From NCBI GenBank assembly GCA_001768155.1, contig MENC01000051.1, positions 15,961 to 21,962 on the forward strand: a stretch of DNA of 6,002 nucleotides. The letters are read 5' to 3'. The notes under the pieces were generated by a model. That model was not told the DNA's origin. It did not search any database and was given only the letters and a program-made list of their open reading frames with translations. The translations under genes and the position numbers were made by a program. Positions 1-6,002 of this stretch are shown piece after piece; the stretch's first letter is position 1; each line of letters begins with the position of its first letter. This DNA comes from Bacteroidetes bacterium GWA2_30_7 (lineage in GTDB: Bacteria > Bacteroidota > Bacteroidia > Bacteroidales > GWF2-33-38).

Positions 1-58
1 AAAATAGTTATTAAACTGTAAACGCATGTAAATGAGCTACTAACTAAATTGCAAACTG

Positions 59-1336
59 ATGAATATTGCTGATAATTATTTAGTTAAAAGCTCCTTATTT
101 AATTCAATTATTCAAGAAAAACCAAATAATAACACTAATATTATTATTGTAATTCCGTGTTATTACGAACCCGATTTAATAAAAAGCCTTAACTCGCTGT
201 ATAATTGCACTTTTACAAATAAATCAGTTGAAATTATCGTTGTTATCAATTCATCAGAAAACGAATCTCAAACAATAATTAATTATAATAGAAATACATT
301 TGTAGAAGCCTCCGAGTGGGCGATTTCAAACAATAGCCACAATAAAAAATTTCACATACTAAATATCGAAAATTTAAAAGCTAAAGATGCTGGAGTTGGT
401 TTAGCACGAAAAATTGGAATGGACGAAGCTTTAAGAAGATTTAATGAAATAAATAATAAAAACGGAATAATTGTAGGTTTCGATGCAGACTGTACTTGCG
501 ACAATAATTATATAATAGAAATTGAAAAGCATTTTGAGAAATTTCCAAATACAAATGCCTGTTCTATTTATTTTGAACATCCAATTTCTGGAAATGACTT
601 CTCTGAAATAAATTATAACGGAATAATTCAGTACGAACTTTATTTAAGATATTATTATCAGGCTTTAAAATATATTGGCGTTCCATATTACTACTACACA
701 ATAGGTTCCTCATTTGCTGTTAACTGCATTACTTATGCAAAACAAGGAGGAATGAATAAAAAGAAGGCTGGCGAAGACTTCTATTTTCTTCAAAAAATTA
801 TATCACTCGGCAATTATGCTGAAATTAATTCAACAAAAGTAATCCCATCTCCTCGACCTTCAGATAGGGTTCCGTTTGGAACAGGTGCTTCTATTCAAAA
901 ATGGATTAGTAACGAAAATGAATATTATTCAACTTATAATATTGAATCATTTATCGAATTAAAAATCTTCTTCGAAAATATTGATTTACTCTGGAAAATA
1001 AATCCAGAAAATTTTCAAGTTTTTGAAACTAAAATACCCGAATCAATTTTCAAGTTTCTAAAATTAAATGATTTTTATAAAAATCTTGAAGAAATTAATT
1101 CAAATTCCACTTCCTTAGAGTCGTTTCGTAAAAGATTTTATAATTGGTTTAATGCTTTTAAAGTTTTAAAATGTTTAAATTTACTTTCAGATTTCAATAA
1201 ACATTGTCCAATATCAGAATCAGCATTAAAACTACTAAAATTAATGAATGTAAAAGTTGAAAATAAATCAGATTCGACAGATATATTGATGGTTTACAGA
1301 AATTTGGATAAAACTAATTGCCATCAACCATTATAA
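59..1336 (+). CDS. Family 2-like (GT-A fold) glycosyltransferase, soluble
   Basis: This 425-residue protein probably transfers a sugar from a nucleotide-sugar donor; the acceptor cannot be told. Seen in the sequence: an N-terminal beta strand and turn, IIIVIPCYYEPD (residues 28-39), which is the usual opening of GT2 enzymes; a second strand EIIVVINSS (58-66); LARKIGMDEA (115-124); a metal-binding DxD-type motif, GFDADC, with D142 and D144; and GEDFYFLQK (238-246), matching the ED motif that carries the usual catalytic-base position. No transmembrane segment is visible, so it should act in the cytosol or at the inner membrane surface, unlike processive synthases of this family. I see no QxxRW motif. 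The roughly 150-residue C-terminal part after about 275 is Asn/Lys-rich and not recognised. The ATG at 59 is chosen because an in-frame stop lies at 41-43 and the next Met is residue 121. The 3' end overlaps the convergent division gene by 23 bp. Family-level call is good; specific role unknown. Confidence 0.85.
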   Translation: MNIADNYLVKSSLFNSIIQEKPNNNTNIIIVIPCYYEPDLIKSLNSLYNCTFTNKSVEIIVVINSSENESQTIINYNRNTFVEASEWAISNNSHNKKFHILNIENLKAKDAGVGLARKIGMDEALRRFNEINNKNGIIVGFDADCTCDNNYIIEIEKHFEKFPNTNACSIYFEHPISGNDFSEINYNGIIQYELYLRYYYQALKYIGVPYYYYTIGSSFAVNCITYAKQGGMNKKKAGEDFYFLQKIISLGNYAEINSTKVIPSPRPSDRVPFGTGASIQKWISNENEYYSTYNIESFIELKIFFENIDLLWKINPENFQVFETKIPESIFKFLKLNDFYKNLEEINSNSTSLESFRKRFYNWFNAFKVLKCLNLLSDFNKHCPISESALKLLKLMNVKVENKSDSTDILMVYRNLDKTNCHQPL

Positions 1337-1628
1337 AAATATCCTCATTTTTCTTTTTCATAAGATACTGTTCACGTGCAAATTTTTCGAGATTTTCTTT
1401 ATCTGTTCTTAATTCTTCGAGGCGTTTTGTATCAATTGTAATTTTTTCTTTATAGTATTCCTGGTCTTTATGTAATTGGTTTAAAACTCCAATATTATTA
1501 ATTCTGTCCAACAAATTATTATTATCGAAAAATGTAACCCACACAATAAAAAAAATTATAGTCAGTATATATTTATTCTTTATAACCGGCAAAATATATT
1601 TCCAAATTTTTTTTAAAAAATTTATCAT
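1314..1628 (-). CDS. Septum formation initiator family protein (DivIC/FtsB-like)
   Basis: This 104-residue bitopic membrane protein is likely part of the divisome subcomplex that links the early division ring to septal peptidoglycan synthesis (FtsB in proteobacteria, DivIC in Firmicutes). Seen: a short basic cytoplasmic N-terminus (residues 1-19), one transmembrane helix (about 20-34, ILTIIFFIVWVTFF), a periplasmic heptad-rich coiled coil (about 43-82), and the C-terminal signature AREQYLMKKKNEDIFIMV (84-101). That last motif is typical of Bacteroidota members and corresponds to the AR..Y....GE..F segment of DivIC/FtsB. Length is normal for the family. The ATG at 1626-1628 gives a sensible topology. 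A perfect TAnnTTTG element on the minus strand (1650-1657) lies 21 bp upstream, so it probably has its own promoter despite following the sulfur-carrier gene by 117 bp. Its last codons overlap the end of the convergent glycosyltransferase gene. Confidence 0.88.
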   Translation of the reverse strand: MINFLKKIWKYILPVIKNKYILTIIFFIVWVTFFDNNNLLDRINNIGVLNQLHKDQEYYKEKITIDTKRLEELRTDKENLEKFAREQYLMKKKNEDIFIMVDGN

Positions 1629-1649
1629 TTCAATTTGATAATAATTTTA

Positions 1650-1657
1650 CAAAAGTA
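1650..1657 (-). promoter_or_regulatory. Candidate Bacteroidota -7 promoter element for the DivIC/FtsB-like gene
   Basis: The minus strand reads TACTTTTG, an exact match to the TAnnTTTG -7 consensus known for the primary sigma factor of Bacteroidota, 21 bp before the start codon at 1628. No clear -33 TTTG element is visible at the usual spacing. The element lies inside a short palindrome, TTTAC-AAAA-GTAAA (1646-1659), which could also be an operator. Confidence 0.45.
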
Positions 1658-1745
1658 AATTAAGACTATTGATTTTATTAGGTAACTATTGAAAATTTTT
1701 TAAGAAAGCAATGTTTATAACTTTAATTTGAAACTTTAAACCTCT

Positions 1746-1952
1746 TCATCCTCCGCTCATAAGATGAATAATATCTACTTTATCTCTATTTTTTACTATT
1801 ATAGTTTCGTACTGTTCTTTTTTAATTAAAATATCGTTTACTTTAATAATCAGCATTTTAAATGAATAATTTTTTAGTTTTAGTAATTCTGAAATACTAA
1901 TACTTTCAAAATCAAATGATTCTTTTCTATTATTTAGTAATATTGTTAGCAT
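1746..1952 (-). CDS. ThiS/MoaD-family sulfur carrier protein (probable ThiS)
   Basis: This 68-residue protein has the shape of a ubiquitin-like sulfur carrier: an initial strand (MLTILLNN, residues 1-8), a SISELLKL helix start (18-25), the KVNDILIKKEQYE segment (37-49) matching the ThiS pattern 'vNg.iv.r..w', a 'rDKVDII' strand (56-62) and the terminal MSGG. The free C-terminal Gly-Gly is the site that is adenylated and thiocarboxylated in this family. ThiS gives sulfur to the thiazole ring of thiamine; MoaD-like relatives give sulfur to molybdo- or tungstopterin. Length (68) and the KVND/DKVDII pattern favour ThiS. No other thiamine or pterin gene is in the window, and the ending HLMSGG is not the form I usually associate with Bacteroidota ThiS, so a carrier for another pathway is possible. 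It starts 17 bp after the lipoprotein stop, so it may be cotranscribed; a hairpin containing a -7-like element directly precedes its ATG. Confidence 0.8.
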   Translation of the reverse strand: MLTILLNNRKESFDFESISISELLKLKNYSFKMLIIKVNDILIKKEQYETIIVKNRDKVDIIHLMSGG

Positions 1953-1974
1953 AATAATTACAAAAGTAATTATT
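1953..1974 (-). promoter_or_regulatory. 9-bp inverted repeat abutting the sulfur-carrier start codon, with embedded TACTTTTG
   Basis: On the minus strand this reads AATAATTAC, a TTTT loop, then GTAATTATT: two perfect 9-bp arms. It ends one base before the ATG of the sulfur-carrier gene, and its upstream arm includes the TAA stop of the lipoprotein gene. Inside it, TACTTTTG (1961-1968) is an exact TAnnTTTG promoter match. It could be an internal promoter, a protein-binding palindrome, or an RNA stem that controls ribosome access. The stem is AT-rich with no following U tract, so it is a poor intrinsic terminator. As a -7 element it would put the transcription start almost at the ATG. Confidence 0.4.
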
Positions 1975-2857
1975 CTAAAATTCCAGATATGATATTTTTG
2001 CGTAAATATTCAATATGAGTTTCAAGTTCATTAATTTTTTTATCGTCGAGCTTAATGTTTTTTATTTTCTTATTATCAGTATCGAAATCAATTGAAATTT
2101 TTAAATCATTGAAATGAACTTTCGATATTTTAAGTTCATTATTAATTTTTTTGCTAAATTTATTATTATAAATTTCAGTTAAATCAATTAAATTATCAAT
2201 AAAAACACTATGTTCAAACAATAATGAATTAAGGTAATTTTTCTTAAATGGAGTAAGCTCTTCTTTTGCTAATATTTTATTTTTTGAATTTAAAATAAGA
2301 TTTAGTCCTTCGATATAAAAACCACAAATCATAAATACACCAACCTCTTTTTCGTTTTTTTCCTGAAAATATTCAGCAAGCTTGTTTTGACTATCTAATA
2401 TAATTTTCGAAATAGAATCGTTATTAGAAAAATTCGACTTTAATTTATCAATACTCGAAATAATTGTTTGATTTTCAATATCTAACTCATCAAGTAAGTA
2501 ATCTATTCGAGAAAGTACATTATAAGAATATTGAGTTTCGTTATAAAGAGCAATGTAAGCTAAATCGACAAAACAGATTCCTAAATTTAATGCCTTAACA
2601 TTCTTATTTGTATATATAGTTTTTGTGTTTTGTAAATAGTTAACAATATCATTATTAAATTCTAAATCAATTATTTTTAGAGTTGCAGGAACCAGAATTG
2701 GTGTAGGGATTGTAAATACTGTGGTTTCGCTTTTGCCACTTGGACTTATTTGCTGACAAGTATCGAACTCTTCAACATTATTATTGTTTTGATTTGAATT
2801 ATTACAGCTAAACAGAACAAGAATAGTAATTAGTATGAATAAACGATTTATTTTCAA
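1970..2857 (-). CDS. Conserved Bacteroidota-type lipoprotein of unknown function
   Basis: This 295-residue protein has a clear lipoprotein signal: MKINRLF, a hydrophobic run, and a lipobox LFSC with the acylated Cys at 18, followed by an Asn-rich tether (19-27). It should be anchored in the cell envelope. The mature part is predicted to be mostly alpha-helical, with LNLGICFVDLAYIALYNETQ (90-109) and GVFMICGFYIEGL (173-185) as the most distinctive segments. These resemble an uncharacterised lipoprotein family I recall from many Bacteroidota, in which a 'G.y..DLaY...Yn' segment and a later 'G.wieGl' segment recur; this recollection has not been tested by search. No catalytic motif is evident. 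The C-terminal 60 residues are Lys/Asp-rich. It follows the secreted T9SS-type protein by only 4 bp and precedes the sulfur carrier by 17 bp, so it is almost certainly cotranscribed with the former. Function unknown. Confidence 0.8.
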   Translation of the reverse strand: MKINRLFILITILVLFSCNNSNQNNNNVEEFDTCQQISPSGKSETTVFTIPTPILVPATLKIIDLEFNNDIVNYLQNTKTIYTNKNVKALNLGICFVDLAYIALYNETQYSYNVLSRIDYLLDELDIENQTIISSIDKLKSNFSNNDSISKIILDSQNKLAEYFQEKNEKEVGVFMICGFYIEGLNLILNSKNKILAKEELTPFKKNYLNSLLFEHSVFIDNLIDLTEIYNNKFSKKINNELKISKVHFNDLKISIDFDTDNKKIKNIKLDDKKINELETHIEYLRKNIISGILE

Positions 2858-2861
2858 TTAA

Positions 2862-4049
2862 CTAAAGTTTATTTTGATAAATTTTTTCATTGCTCTTTAT
2901 GATAAAAATACCAGGGCTTAAACTATTATCAACATTAAATTTATACGTTGATGAGTCTATTAAATCTTTACTAAAATTAATAAAAGTTATGTTGCCTAAA
3001 GCATCAATTAAATTAAATTGTAAAGGCATTTTTTTTAGAGAATCATTACAATTTTCTATACTAATTAAACATTTCCCTACACATGGATTAGGGTCAACGT
3101 TAATTTTACAATATTCGGTATTAATTAAATCAACATTAGAAACAATCACAACATCAAAATATTGGCATTTATTATCAGTTGAGGTTTGCATTAATCTATA
3201 AAATACATACTTGTCAAAATTTATAGTATCTATAAAATTGTAACTAACTTTTGTATTACTATATTTTTTTCCGAGAGTAGTATATACTTTATTGAAATCT
3301 ATACCATTAAGACTTCTTTCAACAGTAAAAAATTTATTATTATATTCACTATAAGTTTCCCAAAATAGTTCAATAATATCTTTACTATTATTCTTAGCCG
3401 AAAAAAGTGATAAATTGACAGGATTATAAGACCAAACGTATTGTTGAATAGTGCCTGAAATAAATGGAGAACCTATACAAAAATCTTTATTTGAAGCACA
3501 TTGTAAAGTTAATTCTTCATTTTGCGCATTTGTTTTAAAAGATAATCTGAATTTTATCAAAGCCCCAGAAGTAATAGCTTTTAATAAATATGAATAAATC
3601 GTATAGTTAACCGGAACTAGATTTCCTGAAATAGAATCAATAGTTATCCATTTATTATCACTTAAATTTATGTATTGTAAAAGCACAAAATCATCTGATT
3701 CCAGATTCCCAGAACCTTTAATACTGATATTGACCGGAATATCAAATAGTTCCTTATCAGAATAACCAGGTAAATGAATAGTTGATGTTTCTAAAAAACA
3801 GTAATCATTATCAACTCTCCATTTTGAATTTAAAACTTCATAACACGAAGTTTTATAAGTAGATGGGTCGGATAAATCAAGATGATATAATATTCCGTCA
3901 TTAATTTTTGGGTCAATTGCAGAATTAATAATTAAAGACAAAAATATTGTACTTATAGTAAATATTATTTTAAATGGAAATTTCAACTCAACTTTAGAAT
4001 TTCGTAAATTAATATTGTTAAAGATATATATCAGATATTTATATTCCAA
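2862..4049 (-). CDS. Secreted protein with T9SS type A-like C-terminal sorting domain, function unknown
   Basis: This 395-residue protein appears to be exported across the inner membrane and then by the type IX system to the surface or outside. Seen: a hydrophobic signal core (about 28-41, after FPFK) with a plausible cleavage after NSA (42-44); an unrecognised region (about 50-205); a fibronectin-III-like segment (about 225-312) with the Bacteroidota pattern 'ELFWET.SE.NN.FFTVERS..G..F' and a later YRL strand; and a C-terminal domain starting at DPNP (PNP at 320-322), with LIDALGN and LSPGIFIIKSN, ending in a Lys-containing tail. That last part fits the type A sorting domain (PNP.....G...v.d..G....l..G.Y.v). 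The 27-residue stretch before the signal core is long; no later Met exists before the core, so a non-ATG start is possible. There are nine cysteines, four of them near the C-terminus. It is probably the first gene of a minus-strand unit with the lipoprotein. No enzymatic domain is recognised. Confidence 0.75.
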   Translation of the reverse strand: MEYKYLIYIFNNINLRNSKVELKFPFKIIFTISTIFLSLIINSAIDPKINDGILYHLDLSDPSTYKTSCYEVLNSKWRVDNDYCFLETSTIHLPGYSDKELFDIPVNISIKGSGNLESDDFVLLQYINLSDNKWITIDSISGNLVPVNYTIYSYLLKAITSGALIKFRLSFKTNAQNEELTLQCASNKDFCIGSPFISGTIQQYVWSYNPVNLSLFSAKNNSKDIIELFWETYSEYNNKFFTVERSLNGIDFNKVYTTLGKKYSNTKVSYNFIDTINFDKYVFYRLMQTSTDNKCQYFDVVIVSNVDLINTEYCKINVDPNPCVGKCLISIENCNDSLKKMPLQFNLIDALGNITFINFSKDLIDSSTYKFNVDNSLSPGIFIIKSNEKIYQNKL

Positions 4050-4086
4050 TACTCTTTTTGTATTTTAACAAATAATAGAGTAAAAT

Positions 4087-4094
4087 TTGTCCAA
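4087..4094 (-). repeat. TTGGACAA octamer, copy upstream of the secreted-protein gene
   Basis: The plus strand reads TTGTCCAA, so the minus strand carries TTGGACAA 37 bp before the ATG at 4049. The identical octamer is on the plus strand at 4222-4229. The two form an inverted pair 127 bp apart in the divergent region. It may be a shared regulator site or chance. Confidence 0.25.
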
Positions 4095-4216
4095 CGTTAT
4101 AGTTTTTTACTTAAAACATTCATTTTTTTTGATTAAAATTACATAAACCGATATGCAAACTACAACATAATGAAATAAAGCATGTTAATTTTTAATTTTT
4201 TACTAAAGAAATTTCA

Positions 4217-4224
4217 TACTTTTG
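4217..4224 (+). promoter_or_regulatory. Candidate Bacteroidota -7 promoter element for the AOR gene
   Basis: TACTTTTG matches TAnnTTTG exactly and lies 32 bp before the ATG at 4257, a normal leader length. No convincing -33 TTTG is seen; that region is a T-rich run. If transcription starts just downstream, the in-frame ATG at 4182 is excluded, which supports the start at 4257. Confidence 0.5.
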
Positions 4225-4229
4225 GACAA
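4222..4229 (+). repeat. TTGGACAA octamer, copy upstream of the AOR gene
   Basis: This octamer overlaps the last three bases of the candidate -7 element and ends 27 bp before the AOR start codon. It is the inverted partner of the copy at 4087-4094. A repressor bound here would cover the promoter, but no regulator is known from the sequence. Confidence 0.25.
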
Positions 4230-4256
4230 TTAAAAAAATGTAAATTAATATATTTT

Positions 4257-6002
4257 ATGGACATTAATTCTTTAAGTTCAAAACACACTCTTATAAAAGA
4301 GTATAAATATCATTGGTTACCAATCGAAAGAGGGTATAATAATCGCAGTCTTTATGTAAATCTTTCAACAAATGAGATAAAAGAAAAGCCGGTTTCTGCT
4401 CAAATGAAAGAAAAATTTATTGGAGGTAAAGGATTTGGATTACGTCTTTTATGGGATGGAACTAAACCGTCAACAAAATGGAATGACCCTGAAAACGAAA
4501 TTGTTATAGCCGGTGGTCCTTGTTGTGGAATTACTCAATACTCAGGAACTGGAAAATCTATTTGTGTAAGTATTTCACCACAAACCGATTCGGTAATGGA
4601 TAGTAATGTTGGTGGATTTTTTGGACCATTTTTAAAATTCTGCGGATTCGATGCAATAGAATTACAAGGAAAAGCAAAAAATGACGTAATTATATACATT
4701 GACGAAGAAAAAGAAGTTATACAAATAATAGATGCTCCGGCAGAAGAAATAGATAGCCATATTCTTGCCGAACAACTTACCGAAATGTATGCAAAAGATG
4801 AAAAAGATAAAATTAATGTTGCCGTTGTATCTTCCGGAACTGCTGCTGATTATTCATTAATTGGAATGTTAAATTTCAGTTTCTATGATATAAAACGTAA
4901 AAAAATAAGACTAAAACAAGCCGGAAGGGGAGGAATTGGTACTGTTTTGAGAGATAAAAAAATTAAAGCAATTGTAGCTAAAGTTAAACATATTGGCGGA
5001 AACAGAAACAATGTTCCAAATTTAGCTCCAATTATGGAAAGAGGCAAAAAATTTAATAAAGAAATGAAAGACCTCGACGATTCTCAATGCGAAATGAGAA
5101 GTAAAGGAACAGCTCATCTTACTAATGTTATGAACGACTACGATTTATTACCGGTTAATAATTTCAAATACGGAAGTCATCCCGAAGCACAAAAAATTCA
5201 TTCAAATATTTATAAAGATTATTTTACTCAAAATGTACCTGATGGTTGCTGGATTGGTTGTAACATGTCATGTGCAAAAGGTGTTGACGATTTTGAATTA
5301 AAAACAGGTCCTTATAAAGGACAAAAAGTAATTGTTGATGGTCCAGAATACGAAACAGCAGCATCACTTGGTTCAATTGCCGGAATTTTTGACCCTGAAT
5401 GGACAATTGAGGCAAATTTTTATTGCGATACTTATGGAATTTGTACAATTACTTGGGGAACTATTTTAGGTTTTGTAATGGAATGTTATGAAAATGGCAT
5501 TTTAAATAAACAAAGAACCGGTGGGCTTGATTTGAGTTTCGGTTCTAAAAAAGATGGTATGGAATTACTTCATCAACTTGCAGTTGGAAAAGAATTTGGA
5601 AAAACAGCAGGACAAGGAGTTAGAAAGATGAAACAATTATTTGCAAAAAATGGCTGGGGTGATGCCCAATTTATGCAAGATATTGGAATGGAAAATAAAG
5701 GACTTGAATATTCGCAATATGTTTCAAAAGAATCGTTAGCTCAACAAGGCGGTTATGCAATGACCAACAAAGGACCTCAACACGACGAAGCTTGGCTAAT
5801 TTTTATGGATATGGTTAATAATCACATTCCAACATTTGAGAAAAAAGCTGAAGCTTTGCATTATTTCCCAATGTTTCGAACTTGGTTTGGTTTAGCAGGT
5901 TTTTGCAAACTTCCATGGAACGATGTTGAACCAGAAGATAATAACACTTACCCCGAACCTAACAAAGTTCCCGGACACGTAGATAATTATGTGACAATTT
6001 AT
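4257..6002 (+). CDS. Aldehyde:ferredoxin oxidoreductase family protein (tungstopterin enzyme), 3'-truncated by window end
   Basis: The frame is open for 582 codons to the window edge; about 80-120 C-terminal residues are probably missing, judged from the roughly 605-residue P. furiosus enzyme. The family oxidises aldehydes to acids with ferredoxin using a tungsten bis-pterin and one 4Fe-4S cluster, in the cytoplasm; some members reduce acids or act on other substrates. N-terminal domain: RSLYVNLSTNEI (30-41), FIGGKGFG (54-61), NVGGFFGP (117-124), FCGFDAIELQGKA, and AGRGGIGTVL (222-231) for pterin binding. Central and C-terminal domains: cluster cysteines C331, C335, C339; GPEYET (362-367) with the family's active-site Glu region; DTYGIC (391-396), a DxxGL[CD]-type pterin motif; KGPQH with H509 where the family has its active-site His; and C550 in GFCKLPW as the fourth cluster ligand. 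The first spacing is Cx3Cx3C rather than the classic Cx2Cx3C, and the second DxxGLC motif lacks its Asp. ATG 4257 is preferred over in-frame ATG 4182 because the homologous core begins near residue 24 and a promoter lies between. Substrate unknown. Confidence 0.92.
   Translation, partial: MDINSLSSKHTLIKEYKYHWLPIERGYNNRSLYVNLSTNEIKEKPVSAQMKEKFIGGKGFGLRLLWDGTKPSTKWNDPENEIVIAGGPCCGITQYSGTGKSICVSISPQTDSVMDSNVGGFFGPFLKFCGFDAIELQGKAKNDVIIYIDEEKEVIQIIDAPAEEIDSHILAEQLTEMYAKDEKDKINVAVVSSGTAADYSLIGMLNFSFYDIKRKKIRLKQAGRGGIGTVLRDKKIKAIVAKVKHIGGNRNNVPNLAPIMERGKKFNKEMKDLDDSQCEMRSKGTAHLTNVMNDYDLLPVNNFKYGSHPEAQKIHSNIYKDYFTQNVPDGCWIGCNMSCAKGVDDFELKTGPYKGQKVIVDGPEYETAASLGSIAGIFDPEWTIEANFYCDTYGICTITWGTILGFVMECYENGILNKQRTGGLDLSFGSKKDGMELLHQLAVGKEFGKTAGQGVRKMKQLFAKNGWGDAQFMQDIGMENKGLEYSQYVSKESLAQQGGYAMTNKGPQHDEAWLIFMDMVNNHIPTFEKKAEALHYFPMFRTWFGLAGFCKLPWNDVEPEDNNTYPEPNKVPGHVDNYVTIY

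Larger units (their letters stand above)
4050..4256. other. Divergent intergenic region between the secreted-protein gene and the AOR gene
   Basis: This 207-bp stretch holds no gene I can support. It must contain the promoters of both the minus-strand unit and the plus-strand AOR gene. On the plus side TACTTTTG (4217-4224) is a good -7 element. On the minus side the nearest candidate is TATTATTTG (4069-4077), which is TAnnTTTG with one extra base in the spacer, 20 bp before the ATG. The octamer TTGGACAA occurs once on each strand upstream of each gene. Confidence 0.6.

Noticed and set aside
45..51. TAAATTG as a -7 element for the glycosyltransferase gene
   Set aside because: It lacks one T of TAnnTTTG and lies only 7 bp from the ATG; the real promoter may be outside the window.
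1690..1745. Possible terminator after the sulfur-carrier gene (GTTTA...TAAAC and repeated AACTTTAA)
   Set aside because: Pairing is only about 5 bp, all weak, with no following U tract on the minus strand; it is indistinguishable from AT-rich background.
2890..3201. Plus-strand open frame of 103 codons
   Set aside because: It is antisense to the secreted-protein gene, with no recognisable domain, and the opposite frame has a clear signal core and sorting domain.
4156..4162. CAAACTA (minus-strand TAGTTTG) as a promoter for the secreted-protein gene
   Set aside because: The spacer is one base short and it is over 100 bp from the start codon.
4182..4256. Upstream in-frame ATG that would add 25 residues to the AOR protein
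   Set aside because: The added segment has no family counterpart, and the exact -7 element at 4217-4224 lies downstream of it, so the ATG would not be on the transcript.
5224..5448. Minus-strand open frame of 74 codons
   Set aside because: It lies antisense inside the AOR gene, over the cluster-binding and GPEYET motifs; its Gln/Leu/His-rich product looks like a shadow.
1..6002. CRISPR array, tRNA/rRNA, insertion sequence, toxin-antitoxin or defence system
   Set aside because: No spaced direct repeats, cloverleaf, transposase or nuclease motifs were seen; all sizeable coding regions are otherwise accounted for.

Overview
The window is AT-rich DNA that most likely comes from an anaerobic member of the Bacteroidota. 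Four things point that way: a protein with a type IX secretion (T9SS) C-terminal sorting domain, a conserved Bacteroidota-type lipoprotein, a DivIC/FtsB protein with the C-terminal signature usual in that phylum, and three exact matches to its TAnnTTTG -7 promoter element. Genes lack clear Shine-Dalgarno sequences, which also fits. The anaerobic lifestyle is inferred from a tungsten-type aldehyde:ferredoxin oxidoreductase (AOR).

Layout. A soluble family-2-like glycosyltransferase (59-1336, +) converges on, and overlaps by 23 bp, a short DivIC/FtsB-like division protein (1314-1628, -). Upstream of the latter on the minus strand are a 68-residue ThiS/MoaD-type sulfur carrier ending in Gly-Gly (1746-1952), a lipoprotein of unknown function (1970-2857) and a secreted protein with a T9SS sorting domain (2862-4049). 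The gaps in transcription order are 4, 17 and 117 bp, so the secreted protein, lipoprotein and sulfur carrier could be one transcript; the division gene has its own candidate promoter. A 207-bp divergent intergenic region (4050-4256) separates this group from an AOR-family gene that starts at 4257 on the plus strand and is open to the window edge (582 codons present, C-terminus missing).

How they may work together. The secreted protein and lipoprotein are probably co-expressed envelope proteins. The AOR would oxidise an aldehyde, or run in reverse on an acid, using a tungstopterin and a 4Fe-4S cluster. Making tungstopterin needs a MoaD-type sulfur carrier, so the nearby ThiS/MoaD-like gene is suggestive, but it is on the other strand and in another transcription unit; thiamine synthesis is at least as likely a role. 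The glycosyltransferase and division protein have no clear link to the rest.

I see no RNA genes, CRISPR array, insertion sequence or phage genes. The points most worth a second look are the variant cofactor motifs in the AOR, a 12-bp palindrome repeated in front of two minus-strand genes, and an 8-bp sequence placed upstream of both divergent genes.
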